Assembly (NCBI GenBank): GCA_030761205.1
Contig: JAULJL010000035.1
Coordinates: 14,549,001-14,613,000, forward strand
Length of the DNA stretch: 64,000 nt
Direction of reading: 5' to 3'
DNA from: Fremontodendron californicum
Lineage: Eukaryota > Streptophyta > Magnoliopsida > Malvales > Malvaceae
Positions 9,250 through 20,236 of this stretch are shown here, in pieces. The notes beneath the pieces were generated by a model. The model saw only the letters and a program-made list of their open reading frames with translations. It did not search any database and was not told the DNA's origin. A program made the translations under genes and the position numbers. Every line of letters starts with the position of its first letter. Position 1 is the first letter of the stretch.

Positions 9250-11067
9250 ACAAATAATGGGATTTATCAATCACATTTTGCATTGAATAAGTTATAACTT
9301 TTTCAGTCAAATAGTCCTAGGCAGAATATCAGAATCAGATTCTATCCTATACAAAGGATGGGATTTGTCATCTGGTACAACATAATGAACCATTATAAAT
9401 TCATAATACTTATGAAGGTTTACAATACCCCCTACAACAGTTTTTCAATCAGATTTTTCCTGAGTGCTAAAACCTCCTCATTCTCATCCTTCTATATTTC
9501 TTCTTTCTTTTGCGGAGTGATAATACCTACATTCTCATCTTTCTTAGTTTCATTACTACACAACATGAGCAATAGAGTGATCGCATTGGTCTACTATAAT
9601 GGCCAAATTCATAATACTGACGAAGGTGCTACCTTTGATTGTGAACGTCCAAAAAGTTTTCGTGTTGAAGACGACGTCACATTAGAGGAACTGAAGCTGC
9701 AAATTCATACAAAAATTAAAGCTGAAAATAGAAAAAGAGTTTCAGAGGTTAAGTACAGGCATCATCTTTCTATTGGTGAAGGATGTGTCCGATATAGAAC
9801 ATTTCCACTTGAAGATGATGATGATGTCAGATGCATGTTTTATGCTCATGAGACATTTGCAAATGTTGGTGTACTTGAGTTATATGCTGACATAGATGAT
9901 GTTGACGATGATTGCGGTCCTTCAAATGTTCGCACAACAGAAAACTTTCCCATAGAAGATTATGATTCTGGGTCGTTCTATGTTCACACTACATACGACG
10001 TTCCCACAGAAGAAGTCGTGCCCTTATCTCAAGCTACAACTTTTCAGACTTCATTAGTCTCACAAACCCTAATTCCTACTACCCTCGAAGATGAGCCAGC
10101 TGGTGTTGATCCTGTTCGTCCACGTGGAGTCCATGGTGAAGATGTTGGTGAATTTAGTGAGCAGGAAGAGGATGCTGAATTCGCAAGTGATGACAATACT
10201 GATTCTGACCCAGACGTCGTCCCTGCTGAGATCAACACTCATGGAGATATTCCCCCATATGAGGCTGCATCCCATATGCATACACTGGATCTGGAGGCAA
10301 TGCATGTGCCGGAATTTCCAGAGTATGCTCATACATTAGCTATGCCTCTGACATTTGATCCATCTGCAGTTGATCTGTGTGTTGTGTTACAATTCCCAAC
10401 GAAAGAGGCTGTGCTTTCAGCTATCAAGCACTATAACATCAAAAACTCTGTAGATTACAGAGTAATTGAATCTGAGCGGACGAAATATTATGCCAAGTGC
10501 GTAATGTATGGGAATGGGTGTAATTGGAGAATAAGGGCAACTTTTATGAAGAAGAAACAGCTATGGGAGATTAGAAAATATGAAGGGCCTCATACTTGCA
10601 CATCGGGGAGGATTTCACAAGATCATTGCAAGTTAGATTGTAACATGATCTGTTCATGCATTTTGTCATTGGTCCAAGCAAATCCGGAGATTTCCGTTTC
10701 AGTTTTGATCGCTGAGATGCGAATCCGGTATGGATACATCACCTTCTACAAGAAAACATGGCAAGCAAAGCAAAAGGCAATTGTTCGAGTATTTGGCGAT
10801 TGGGAAAGATCGTACAATGAGCTACCTAAATGGTTAGGTGCAATGCAACATTTCGTGCCTGGTACAATTGTGGAATTGCAAACGGTACCTGCATATCACG
10901 GTGATCGACTGGTCCAGGGTAAGAGAATATTCCATCGACTATTTTGGACATTTAAGTCGTGCATTGAAGGGTATCCGTATTGTAAACCTATTGTGCAAAT
11001 AGACGGTACTTTCTTATATGGAAAATACAAAGGCACATTATTGTTAGCTATTGCACAAGATGGCAAC

Positions 11068-11070
11068 TGA
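11068..11070 (+). other. In-frame TGA in the MULE transposase
   Basis: Reading continues in the same frame after the TGA with typical transposase sequence (NILPIAFAIVEGET), so this is a nonsense mutation, not a gene end. Related proteins usually have Arg or a similar residue here; CGA to TGA is the deamination change expected at a methylated site. Confidence 0.9.
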
Positions 11071-11338
11071 AACATACTGCCAATTGCCTTTGCCATTGTG
11101 GAGGGTGAGACAACAGAGGCTTGGTCATTCTTTCTCAGTAACTTGTGCAGACACGTGACAAAACAGCCTGGCATTTGCTTGATGTCTGATCGACATGAAG
11201 CCATCAAAGCTGCGATTAGACGCGATGGTGGATGGAATCCTCCACATGCATATTCAGTGTACTGCATTCGACACATTGCAGCGAACTTTATGAAAAAGTT
11301 TAACAATAAGGAATTGCGTCGACAAATTGTTAACATGG

Positions 11339-11435
11339 GTATGGAATCAAATCATAGTTATTTTATCTCTTATATTTCGTTTAGCATATAAAATAATACT
11401 GAAATTCACAAGTTTTTTGTTTTAAAATTTATTAG
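11339..11435 (+). other. Intron of the MULE transposase
   Basis: 97 bases, AT-rich, donor GTATGG, acceptor TTTATTAG. Splicing gives M-G-Y-E-L in frame across the junction, which supports the model. Confidence 0.85.
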
Positions 11436-12734
11436 GATACGAGTTGAGGCGACCGAATTTTCATTTCATGTATGACAATCTTCGTGGAGAAAATACAGAG
11501 GCGGCTAATTGGCTTGATAGGATCCCCAAGGAGAAGTGGGCGCAGTCATATGATCAAGGAAGACGTTATGGCCATATGACAACCAACCTAGCTGAATCTA
11601 TCAATTCGGTGTTGAAGGGAACGCGTCATCTTCCCATTACTGCTTTAGTGCAATCAACATATTATAGGTTGGCTGCACTTTTTGTTAAGATGGGGAACAA
11701 GCAAATTGCCATGATGGAGGGAGGGCACACATATTGTGAAACAGTCACACAGGCTATGCAAGAAAATCGCAGGAAAGCTAACTCCCACATTGTTCGTAAT
11801 TTTACGCGAGCAAATCAATCTTTTCTGGTTGAAGAGTTAGTTGATCCACAAGAGGGTGTTTCTGCAATGAAGTACAAAGTCAACCTTAGTGACATGTGGT
11901 GTGATTGTGGAAAGTTTCAAGCACAAAGGTTCCCTTGTTCACATGTAGTTGCTGCCTGTGTACATGTCCATGTAGATTGCATGCAATATGTGGACAAAGT
12001 CTATAGACTGGAAACTATATTGAATGTTTATAGACATGAGTTCGAAGCTGTTGGAAATGAAGGTTACTGGCCTCAATATGATGGTCCAGAAGTGTGTCCC
12101 AATCAAGAAATGCTGAGAAATCCACATGGTCAGCCAAAATCAAGTCGTATTCGTAATGAAATGGACCTCAGGGAGAAAGGCCAACCAAAACGTTGTGGAT
12201 TATGCAGAAATGAAGGTAATAACCGTCGAAATTGTCCGCATCGATCTGGCACATTGGGGGAGACTTCGCATCAACAATAAATGAATTACATGTTTTTGTC
12301 AACTTATCATGTACTTTGGATTATTATTGTACATATAAGGGAAAATGTAATGCAAGTTTTTTTGTTTTTTGTTTTTATCTAATACAAATCAATTAACAAA
12401 ATTTTAAAAAATTTGTTCATAAATTTTAAATAATAAAGTATACCTTACGAAATTTTTTTTTTTAAATTATAAAAAAATTATTTTAATTTAATTTATAATT
12501 TTTAAAATTAAAAAACAAAACTTACAAATTTTTAAAATTAAAACAAAACTTACAAATAAAATTTTTGATATACAAATTTAAGAAGAAATATTATTTTGTT
12601 TTTTTTAATTTTTATAAGAAATTTTTTTCCATATTTAAATTTAATAAGAAATTTAATTTAATTTATAATTTTTAAAATTAAAAAAATAAAATTTACAAAT
12701 TAAAAAAAAATTTAAAATTTGTTTATTAATTAAA

Positions 12735-12950
12735 AAAAAATTATACATGAAGGAAAATCGCCACCCCCCATGGTGATTTCCTTTGATATTTTTAGCCAAA
12801 ATGTGTTTTTTTACGCTGGGAAATCGTCATGGGGGGTGGCGATTTCCCAGCTAGTGTTAAAACAAGCGAATTTTGAGAAATAATATAAAATGAACGATAT
12901 TTTGAGAATTTTTTTTTTTGGCTATATTTAAATAAAAAAACCTTTGTAAC
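12735..12950 (-). repeat. MULE right terminal inverted repeat
   Basis: Reverse complement of 7602-7820 with scattered differences (for example one GC pair of the hairpin changed at about 12828). Carries the same two hairpin modules in mirror order. Confidence 0.9.
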
Positions 12951-12959
12951 TTTGTAGAG

Positions 12960-13987
12960 AAATTGTTTTGCTTCTAAAACCAAACAAATACTAACTTAAA
13001 TGTTAATCAAAAGACACGTGTTAGCATTTGGATAAGGGGGCAAGAATGGGGGCAGAGGATGCCCATTCCGCATCGAAAGGGCTCATATGCGCTCATCTGA
13101 CAATTTCTTCAACCTCCAACCAAGTTGATCTGACTTGACTGAAGTCAAAATCAATGAACATTCAGGTTTGATTCAGTTTTAAAATCGAATTTGAAACTCT
13201 ACTTTGCGTTTTTAATGAAATTAAAGATTCTAAAACTCAATTACACTGTTTTATCAAACCCATGTAAAAAACGCATAAAAAACAACAACAATTAGATCAA
13301 TAAATCAAAACAATTCGGATAAAAAACCCATATTCAACCCTTTTTTATTTTCTTCAAATTAGGCCAAATAAAACTCAAATTGAAATCAATTCCTTTGCTT
13401 CATCTCTTAAACATGTAAACATATATTTTCAGAGATAAATTCGAACCAAAATACATAAAATATTGAAGTTCTAATAGATTTCTCAATTCAAGTCAAAGTT
13501 TGAACCTAAATGTTCCAACCTCGAGTTCTTCTACCACAAATCGAGTTATCAGAAAATTTTTGCATGGTTTTAATCCTTGTTCAACAAGGAACAAAAGCCC
13601 TAAGGTTTGGTCAAAAAAGGTCGCCGAAAATTTGGATTCTGGAAAGCACAATATGATGCCCTAAAAACGTTTTTTAATTAAAAAAAAAAACATATTTTAA
13701 AAAATATCTTTTCAGTCCTAATATTACATAAATTAGGCTGTGATATGACATGTAAGCATAATTTTAAAATTATATGTGATAATTAGAACATCATACTCAA
13801 ATAAAAATAATTGACATAATTATTTGGACAACCATTGTTAAAGCGAAAGCAAGTTATTGGTTTTGGCCAAACTAGTCTTTCTCTTTATTGGCGGTTCTTA
13901 ATGGGTAGATACGGTGTATTTAAAATGAAGAGAGGACTTAGCCATATATATATTGAAACCCTAATAGCCACCATAAAAATTTATTGA
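12960..13987. other. Intergenic, no gene recognised
   Basis: Between the MULE and the next insertion. The stretch 13020-13130 is less AT-rich but has no open frame of note. Nothing else supported. Confidence 0.5.
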
Positions 13988-15191
13988 GGACGTTTGGTAT
14001 GATAGAAAGTGATTATTTTTTATGGAAAGTAATTGATTGGAATGTGATTCCCATATTTGGTATGCTAAAAACTGCCTACTTTCCTGAGAATGTAACTTTC
14101 CTTGGAGAGTTACTTTCCCACAAACATTGAAATGTGATTCCCATAGAAGTGGTGGGAAAGTAACTTTCCCATGTAGTTGGAAAGTTAAAAAATGTTAAGA
14201 CAAAATTATCCTCTTCATATTTGATTTAAAATTATCAATTAAAATATTTAGTACAAATATTTATTAATAATAAATATTATTAAAATATTTAAATAATATT
14301 TAATTTGCATCCAGCATTTTAATTTTTCAATTACTTGAGAGTAACTTCGAAAATTTATCGCTAACAAACATTTTTTTATCATAAAAGTAACTCAATTATC
14401 AATTAAAATATTATTTTTAAATATTTAGTATAAATATTTGTTAATAATAAATATCATTAAATATTTAAATAATATTTAATTTTCATATAGCCTTTTAACT
14501 TTTCAACTAGATAAAAGTAATTTTGAAAATTTATTATTAACAAAATTTTTTTATCATAAAATTTACTCAAATTACCAATTAAAATATTATTTTTAAATAT
14601 TTAGTACAAATGTTTGTTAATAATAAATATCATTAAAATATTTAAATAATATTTAATTTGCATATAATCTTTTAATTTTTCAACTACATGAGATTAATTT
14701 CAAAATTTTATTATTAAAAATATTTTTTATCATAAAAATAACTCAAATTACAAATTAAAATATTATTTTTAAATATTTAGTACAAATGTTTGTTAATAAT
14801 AAATATCATTAAAATATTTAAATAATATTTAATTTGCATCCAGCCTTTTAATTTTTCAACTACATTAGAGTAATTTCGAAATTTTATTATTAATAAATAT
14901 TTTTTATCCTAAAAGTAACTCAAATTATCAATTAAAATATTATTTTTAAATATTTAGTACAAGTATTTGTTAATAATAAATATTATTGAAAAATTTTAAA
15001 ATTAATAAAAATTACATTTTTTTATAAGGATAATTTTGAAAATTACCATCACATTCTCAGGATTTTAATAAGCACTTTCTCATATATACCAAACGCTGTA
15101 AAATTACATTTTCAGAAATCACATTCTTAAGAATCATATTTTCAAAAATACATTTCATAAAAGATTCATGAGAAAGTATTAAACGCCACCA
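13988..15191. mobile_element. Non-coding DNA element with GGACGTTTGG-type ends
   Basis: Left end GGACGTTTGGTATGATAG; right end, read on the other strand, GGTGGCGTTTAATAC, with further paired motifs just inside (GGAATGTGATTC near the left end, GAATGTGATTTC on the other strand near the right end). These are ends of a kind common in plant MITEs of hAT or related type. A tandem array fills the middle. The exact target duplication is not resolved. Confidence 0.55.
14225..15000. repeat. 176-177 bp AT-rich tandem repeat, about 4.4 units
   Basis: The marker TAATTT(G/T)CAT recurs at 14301, 14477, 14654 and 14830 (steps 176, 177, 176). Each unit includes ATATTATTTTTAAATATTTA and TAATAATAAATAT. Non-coding, inside the element above. 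Confidence 0.9.
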
Positions 15192-15387
15192 TTGGGTTAA
15201 TGCCTATACAACCATCATACCACACTGATCCAATAAGATATGCAAAGTCCATACCATAATGGATCACAATTAATTAATTGAGCTCTCTTGCTTATTTCAT
15301 ATTAGAACTAAATTATCTGCCTGCTTTATTAAATCATAAAATCACCAATTAATAGTAGTTCATTTATTGAAAAATTCAAACACAACC

Positions 15388-15675
15388 TAAACCTATCCAA
15401 AGATCAAGCTACCCGTTTAACTCGAATTGGGTCAGACCTTTTCAATCTAGTCCGGCCTAACCCAATTTGGCCTAGGTTACTATTTAATTAATAAAAAAAA
15501 TTTATTTAAATTTAATTATAAAAAAATATATTAATATAATTTTTTTAATATTTTAATACTTTTGTAAATAATAAAATAAAATTTTTGATTCCGACAAACC
15601 AGATCAAGCCTTGAACAAATAGATTCTTTTACTATTTGATCCTAACCCAACCTGACTGATCCAATGTAAACTCTA
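15388..15675. mobile_element. hAT-type MITE family B, copy (288 bp)
   Basis: Flanked by a perfect 8-bp duplication ACACAACC (15380-15387 and 15676-15683). Same family as 18581-18868 and 47377-47668: two GC-richer arms with GGGTC/GGCCT text around an AT-rich centre (TTTAAATTTAATTATAAA). Ends (TAAACCTA...CTCTA) are diverged from the family end TAGACCTG. Confidence 0.85.
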
Positions 15676-15691
15676 ACACAACCATCAATGT

Positions 15692-16523
15692 TTTTTAATA
15701 AATAAATCGTGGTGCTATAGACCAATTTACCTATACACGACTTCGCTGAAATAGATCCTCAAATACCTCCTTGATTATTATAAAAGTTTTTAGAAACAGC
15801 CAGTCAGCCAGAAAACAGGAAAACTATCTGGCATGGTGCAACTTTTAGCATACCTTAGGAATACAATTGAATTGAACCATCGGTTTTACTTCCTCCTTTT
15901 ATGAATCCATAACTGCCCCAAGTTTTTCCTAGCCAACAAACATTAAAATGATTAGATTTTAACACTTTTCTCTAATTCAGAGGGCCATGAACCCACCTTT
16001 TCTACTTGTTCCAGCTGTTTAACACTTCCATTTCTTGATAAGTAAAAGTTAACATTTTTAAGTTGAAACAGTATAAGAGCTCTTAATTATGTAAATTTCA
16101 CACATTTTTTTGGTATTTGAGGTTGTCAAAAATTGATCCATGATCACCGAAATAAAGAGTCCAGCAATTCTATAAACAGATTACACTTCTGGTGGCAAAT
16201 TTCACACATTGTTCACTACCTTCCTCTAGAAACTGGAAAACTAGCACATTTACAAGTTTGAATGCTTGATGCTAGTTTCATATAGATACTCTCCTTTTCA
16301 CTATTTTATTAAGGTTAAATCACTGATCTATTATAATAAGAAAGAGCAAAGTACCTCTTTGGGGCAGTGCCATTAGAAGATCTAAAATAGCTTTGGCTAA
16401 AAGTTCATTGTTGCACAATCAACAGATATAGAAACCTAACAAAGGAAGGAAAAACATGTCCAGCAATGACAGAAAAAATGCAAAAATAAAACACAGTGAA
16501 CTAATCTATTTATGTTACTCCCC
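15692..16523. other. 3' flank of the first transporter gene
   Basis: No second gene seen. TTTATT at 16305-16310, AATAAA on the minus strand, lies about 215 bases beyond the transporter stop and is a plausible polyadenylation signal. The rest is AT-rich non-coding. Confidence 0.45.
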
Positions 16524-18308
16524 TTAGGTTTTCACCACTTGCATCTCCTCCTGTGCTGATTTCAAAGCCATTTCCTTCTCATTTGCTGCCATTTCATCCC
16601 TGAATCTCTTATAGATATCTCCCCCATAGTATTTACGAGTTCTAAGAACCAAAATCAGTATAACAAGAGCTCCAAAGATGTTAGTGCAAGCAAGAATTGA
16701 GAAAGATAGTTTGTAACATTGGTTTCCAATGCATGTCAATTCCTTCACCATTGATCTTGTCATCCCCTTTGCTGCTAGCTGATTCAATGCTTCTTTATCA
16801 TAAAGTTTCCCAACAATTTTCACATTAAGTACAAATGACCCCATAGGGCTAGATAATTGAGCACAGTTGAAAAGAGTTGCGTAATATTTCAATCCGAAAA
16901 GCTCGGAAACAATGGTGAAGAGCAATGTTTGTTGTGCTCCAAATGAGAACCCTAACAACAAAGAAGCAAGATAAAGAGAACCAGGCCAAGGGAAGGCGAT
17001 AAGTGAATCTCCCACAGCAGCTAAAACAAAGACAGTTGACATTATTAAAGGTCGAGGTACTTTGTACTTCAACATAATGATTTCAGAGACAAATCCAGCG
17101 AAAACTCTGCCAAAATAGTTCCATATGCTAAGTAGTGAAACAACTGTGGAGACGGCTTGATGTGGATAGCCCAAGGACTCACCAATTTGGCCTAGATTGT
17201 CCACTGCTGTTAAGCTGCAACCCAATCCACAGAATGTACCAGCAAAAACCAGCAACATGTCTATACTAAGAAGAGCTTGGAAAATGGAGAAATCTTCACC
17301 TCTTTTAGGTGGCTTCAAAATATTTGCACAGCCTGAGACTTCCTGATTCTTCTTCTCTGTCTTGGTCTCTGTACTTTCAGGTTCTTCTATCTCAGATTTC
17401 GACGCCGTCTCAGGCGGTGGTGCTGCCTCAACAATGATACTAGTAGGGGCAGTTAGTTGTTTCCTATTCTTCCAAGTATAGAATTCTTCTCTCACGGCTA
17501 TGAGACAGGGTAAAAACATCATGAAACATACTGCAACTCCGCTAAATACATAACCAATATGAGAAAATGGAACCTTTTTCTGAGCAATGGTTAATGCCAT
17601 GATCAACAAAGCTAGAACAGTTGCAATTGTCAGATATTCATAAAACACTTTAATTTCATTCGGATGTGTAGAAATCTTCATTACCCTAATATTGTAAACA
17701 AAAATCAGAGAAACGGCAGCCGGTAACCAACCAATCAGCAGAATCAAAGACTTTGAATCATTCCCATAGATAGCATAATAAAGCTGTGTAAAAATTGCTC
17801 CACTCAGCCCTACATAACCTTTCATCAGCCCAAGCATCATCCCTCTACTTTCTGGGAAGTTTTTAACACAAGTAACAAGTGAACCTGTATTGGCAAAGTT
17901 TTGTGAATTTGCACCAATACAGATATATGCACACATTTGCCACACCTTTGGGGTAGAAATTCTTTTGGTCACTGCTAACCATATCATAAAATACCCAGTA
18001 AAATTCATGACTGCACCTACTAGCAAAACGAACCATGTCGGTGTTACCTCAGCCAGGAGGCCCGAGAGGACTCCAACATTGGCTCCAACGTCCTTGAATG
18101 TGCTCATCAGGTTGAGTGTGGATTGATCATAGCCTAAGGTTGCTTTAATGTCTTTGGAATAAACACCAAAAAGATAGGTTGCACCAGCACCTGCCATGAT
18201 TAAGAACGATGCAAACATCATGAACCATCTACCAGTGATGACTTGAAGAAAGAAACGACAGCAGCCACAGCCAGAACTTCCATTGTTGCTGGTGGTGGTT
18301 GTAGCCAT
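16524..18308 (-). CDS. Nodulin-like / MFS membrane transporter, paralog 1
   Basis: A single-exon 594-residue protein. Residues about 26-275 match the plant nodulin-like domain (starts GRWFMMFASFLIMAGAGATY; GYDQSTLN near 59; ANTGSLVTCVKNFPESRG near 139-156). A charged, Glu/Thr/Lys-rich cytosolic loop spans about 280-335, and a major-facilitator half follows (KRGEDFSIFQALLSIDM, IWNYFGRVFAGFVSEI). About 12 membrane segments; the C-terminal tail is charged. The group includes Arabidopsis NFD4-like and At2g39210-like proteins, whose substrate is mostly unknown, so none is assigned. The ATG at 18308 is the first in frame before the conserved part. A minus-strand frame at 18218-18688 in another phase is a shadow. 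Same strand and architecture as the gene at 51406-53262. Confidence 0.92.
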   Translation of the reverse strand: MATTTTSNNGSSGCGCCRFFLQVITGRWFMMFASFLIMAGAGATYLFGVYSKDIKATLGYDQSTLNLMSTFKDVGANVGVLSGLLAEVTPTWFVLLVGAVMNFTGYFMIWLAVTKRISTPKVWQMCAYICIGANSQNFANTGSLVTCVKNFPESRGMMLGLMKGYVGLSGAIFTQLYYAIYGNDSKSLILLIGWLPAAVSLIFVYNIRVMKISTHPNEIKVFYEYLTIATVLALLIMALTIAQKKVPFSHIGYVFSGVAVCFMMFLPCLIAVREEFYTWKNRKQLTAPTSIIVEAAPPPETASKSEIEEPESTETKTEKKNQEVSGCANILKPPKRGEDFSIFQALLSIDMLLVFAGTFCGLGCSLTAVDNLGQIGESLGYPHQAVSTVVSLLSIWNYFGRVFAGFVSEIIMLKYKVPRPLIMSTVFVLAAVGDSLIAFPWPGSLYLASLLLGFSFGAQQTLLFTIVSELFGLKYYATLFNCAQLSSPMGSFVLNVKIVGKLYDKEALNQLAAKGMTRSMVKELTCIGNQCYKLSFSILACTNIFGALVILILVLRTRKYYGGDIYKRFRDEMAANEKEMALKSAQEEMQVVKT

Positions 18309-18430
18309 GGTGTTGCTGCTAATTGTAAACCTGGCTGAATTGAAGTTTTCTGGGAGAAGAGTGAAGTAATATTATTATTCTTAGATTGGTAAAACGTTAA
18401 AAGAAGATAAAAGCTGATATATACCAGATA
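18309..18430 (-). promoter_or_regulatory. Proximal promoter/5'UTR of paralog 1
   Basis: TATATATC on the minus strand (18416-18423) lies about 110 bases upstream of the ATG and is a plausible TATA box, giving a leader of roughly 80 bases. MITE family B sits only 150 bases further up. Confidence 0.4.
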
Positions 18431-18580
18431 AATTTTGTTGAGAAAAAAATGGAAATGTTTATCCTTTAAAAAAAGCTTGGAGTTTGAGAAAAAATCAGAT
18501 TGGGTTTTCAGTTGGGAAAGAGTCCCGGATATAGGTGGGAAGCAGATTCTGAGTAGTTTGATTGTTATGTTTGTTAGTAT

Positions 18581-18868
18581 TAGACCTGGTTCATGGGTCG
18601 GGCCTGGTTGCGGCCGGAAAATTTTTGAATTTTTTTGCTTAGGCCCTGCCTTGGGTGAGCTCGGATCGGTCTGCGGGTCCAAATACACTATTTATATATA
18701 TAAAAAAATATTTTTTTTCTAGTTTTATAATTAAATTTTTAAGAAAATAATATTTTTTTTATGTGAACAGTGATCCGAATCAGATCGGCCCGAATCATGA
18801 AAATACTCACCCAAATCCGACCCAGTACTGACCGTCCGGACGGGCTGCTTGGTCCGTGAGTAGGTCTA
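18581..18868. mobile_element. hAT-type MITE family B, copy (288 bp)
   Basis: Starts TAGACCTGGTTCATGGG and ends CCGTGAGTAGGTCTA, an inverted repeat of about 16 bases. A perfect 8-bp duplication GTTAGTAT flanks it (18573-18580 and 18869-18876). The 8-bp size points to hAT. It lies about 270 bases upstream of the transporter start codon. Confidence 0.93.
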
Positions 18869-18876
18869 GTTAGTAT

Positions 18877-20236
18877 TATTGCTTTTCTTTTATTTCTTTT
18901 AAATTGTATATGGTTTTTTAGAATTTTACTATGATTCAACAAAGAATTTCAATGAAGGCTTAATCCAATTTATTATTAGGAGGTGGCATCAATAGATTTG
19001 AAGTTCAAATCTCAATATTTATAATATTTTTTTTATTCTTAAATCGATATTTATTTATGTAAAAAAATTTCAATTAGGACACAAGTTTGAGAAAACCAAA
19101 TTGGGTTTTATCAATTGGGAAAGAGTCCTTGATAGGTTGAAAGGCAGGTTTTGAATGGGTTTAGTGTTAGTTTAATTTAATTCATATTTTTAAGAAACCA
19201 GATCATTGAAATTAATGGTACAACCTATTATCATCATACCAATCATATTATTAATGTTGATAATCAAAATTCTTTTTATCAAATTAATTTATAACACAAG
19301 TTATTCTAACAGGAGTGTAATTTTTTTTTTATATAACTGAAATTGATTATCACATTTTTATTTACGGTTATTTTATCAAATTATTGTCATTTATAATTTT
19401 ATTTTCAAAAAAAAAAAAATTCTAAAAAAGGAAACAAAAAGTAATGAATTATGAGAAGAATTACTTTTTTATCTTTCCTTTTTTGAAATTTTTTTGATGA
19501 TCTTTTTTTTTTTTTTTAAACAAAAGTAATAAATTCTTCTAAATTTTATTAAGAAAATTAGGCACAAAAAAAAAAAGTGGATGAAAAAACAAAAAAATCG
19601 AAGTTCCTTCAAACCATCAAAAGATCCACAAGTAGTTTTCTAATTTTTTTTTTCCTTTTATATGTTTATTATTTTAAAGGTTAAAATTTTAATAGTTTTA
19701 CTTTCATTTTATGCATAGATTTTTTGTTAGTGGGCTTTTCTCTTTCTTTTTTTTTTTTAATCATAATTGTCTATTATTTACTATGAAGTGATACAACAAA
19801 ATAACTACTTTTTTTTCCTTCTATTTGATATTACTAAAATATGACACATTCACATTATGGGTGAAAAAATGTTATTTTTTTTAAAAAAATTAAGTAAAAA
19901 ATATAGATAGTTTTATAAGTGTGTAGTATTTTTTTAAAAAGTTGATAGTTTTTGACTTAACGGATAATTTATTTTTTTTTATAGGTGAGTACTTTTTGGA
20001 GAAAATGGATAGTTTTTTAGCTTAGTGGATTTTTTTAAAAAATAAATATGTATTTTTAAAAAATATATATGTATATAAAATTTGAAAAGACAAAATATTC
20101 CTATTTTAATTTTTTATGCTATAATTATAATTGATTTTTTTTTTTGTAATTTCATTGGCTGAGTTGTTGTCACTTAGACTCAGTGACACCAACTCAGTCA
20201 CTCCCTTTATATATAGTATTTATTTTTATGTTATAA
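18877..20236. other. Intergenic, AT-rich, with part of a foldback-type element
   Basis: No gene. Around 20140-20222 is a lone end of the foldback family (GAGTTGTTGTCACTTAGACT hairpin module), and 19930-20040 resembles its inner arm, so a decayed copy probably occupies about 19850-20222. Poly-T/poly-A runs dominate the rest. Confidence 0.5.

Larger units (their letters stand above)
9565..12280 (+). pseudogene. MULE transposase, one intron, one in-frame stop
   Basis: Exon 1 is 9565-11338, exon 2 is 11436-12280; the intron has GT at 11339 and AG at 11434-11435 and keeps the frame (873 codons with stop). Residues 1-110 look PB1-like. The plant MuDR domain follows (about 270-370), with CVMYGNGCNWRIRAT. 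The MULE transposase core has catalytic-type residues in QIDGTFL (D about 480), MSDRHEA (D about 542) and NLAESINS (E about 645). A SWIM zinc finger (CDCGKF...CSH, about 750-770) and a C-terminal CCHC-like knuckle (CGLCRNEGNNRRNC) complete it; the usual His of the knuckle is Asn here. TGA at 11068-11070 interrupts the core, most simply a CGA-to-TGA transition. The frame is open upstream to 9358, but ATG 9565 begins the conserved N-terminus. Confidence 0.92.
7602..12950 (+). mobile_element. MULE (Mutator-like) DNA transposon, about 5.35 kb
   Basis: Terminal inverted repeats of roughly 220 bases: 7602-7820 is repeated in reverse complement at about 12735-12950. Flanking 9-mers TTTGTGGAG (7593-7601) and TTTGTAGAG (12951-12959) match at 8 of 9, as expected for the 9-11 bp Mutator duplication. 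Inside, from left to right: TIR, AT-rich spacer, nine 97-bp tandem repeats, transposase gene with one intron, AT-rich spacer, TIR. Coding is interrupted by one stop, so this copy is probably non-autonomous by point mutation only. Confidence 0.93.

Noticed and set aside
18218..18688. 156-codon minus-strand frame overlapping the transporter start
   Set aside because: Different reading phase from the transporter; the upstream part is leader and MITE sequence.
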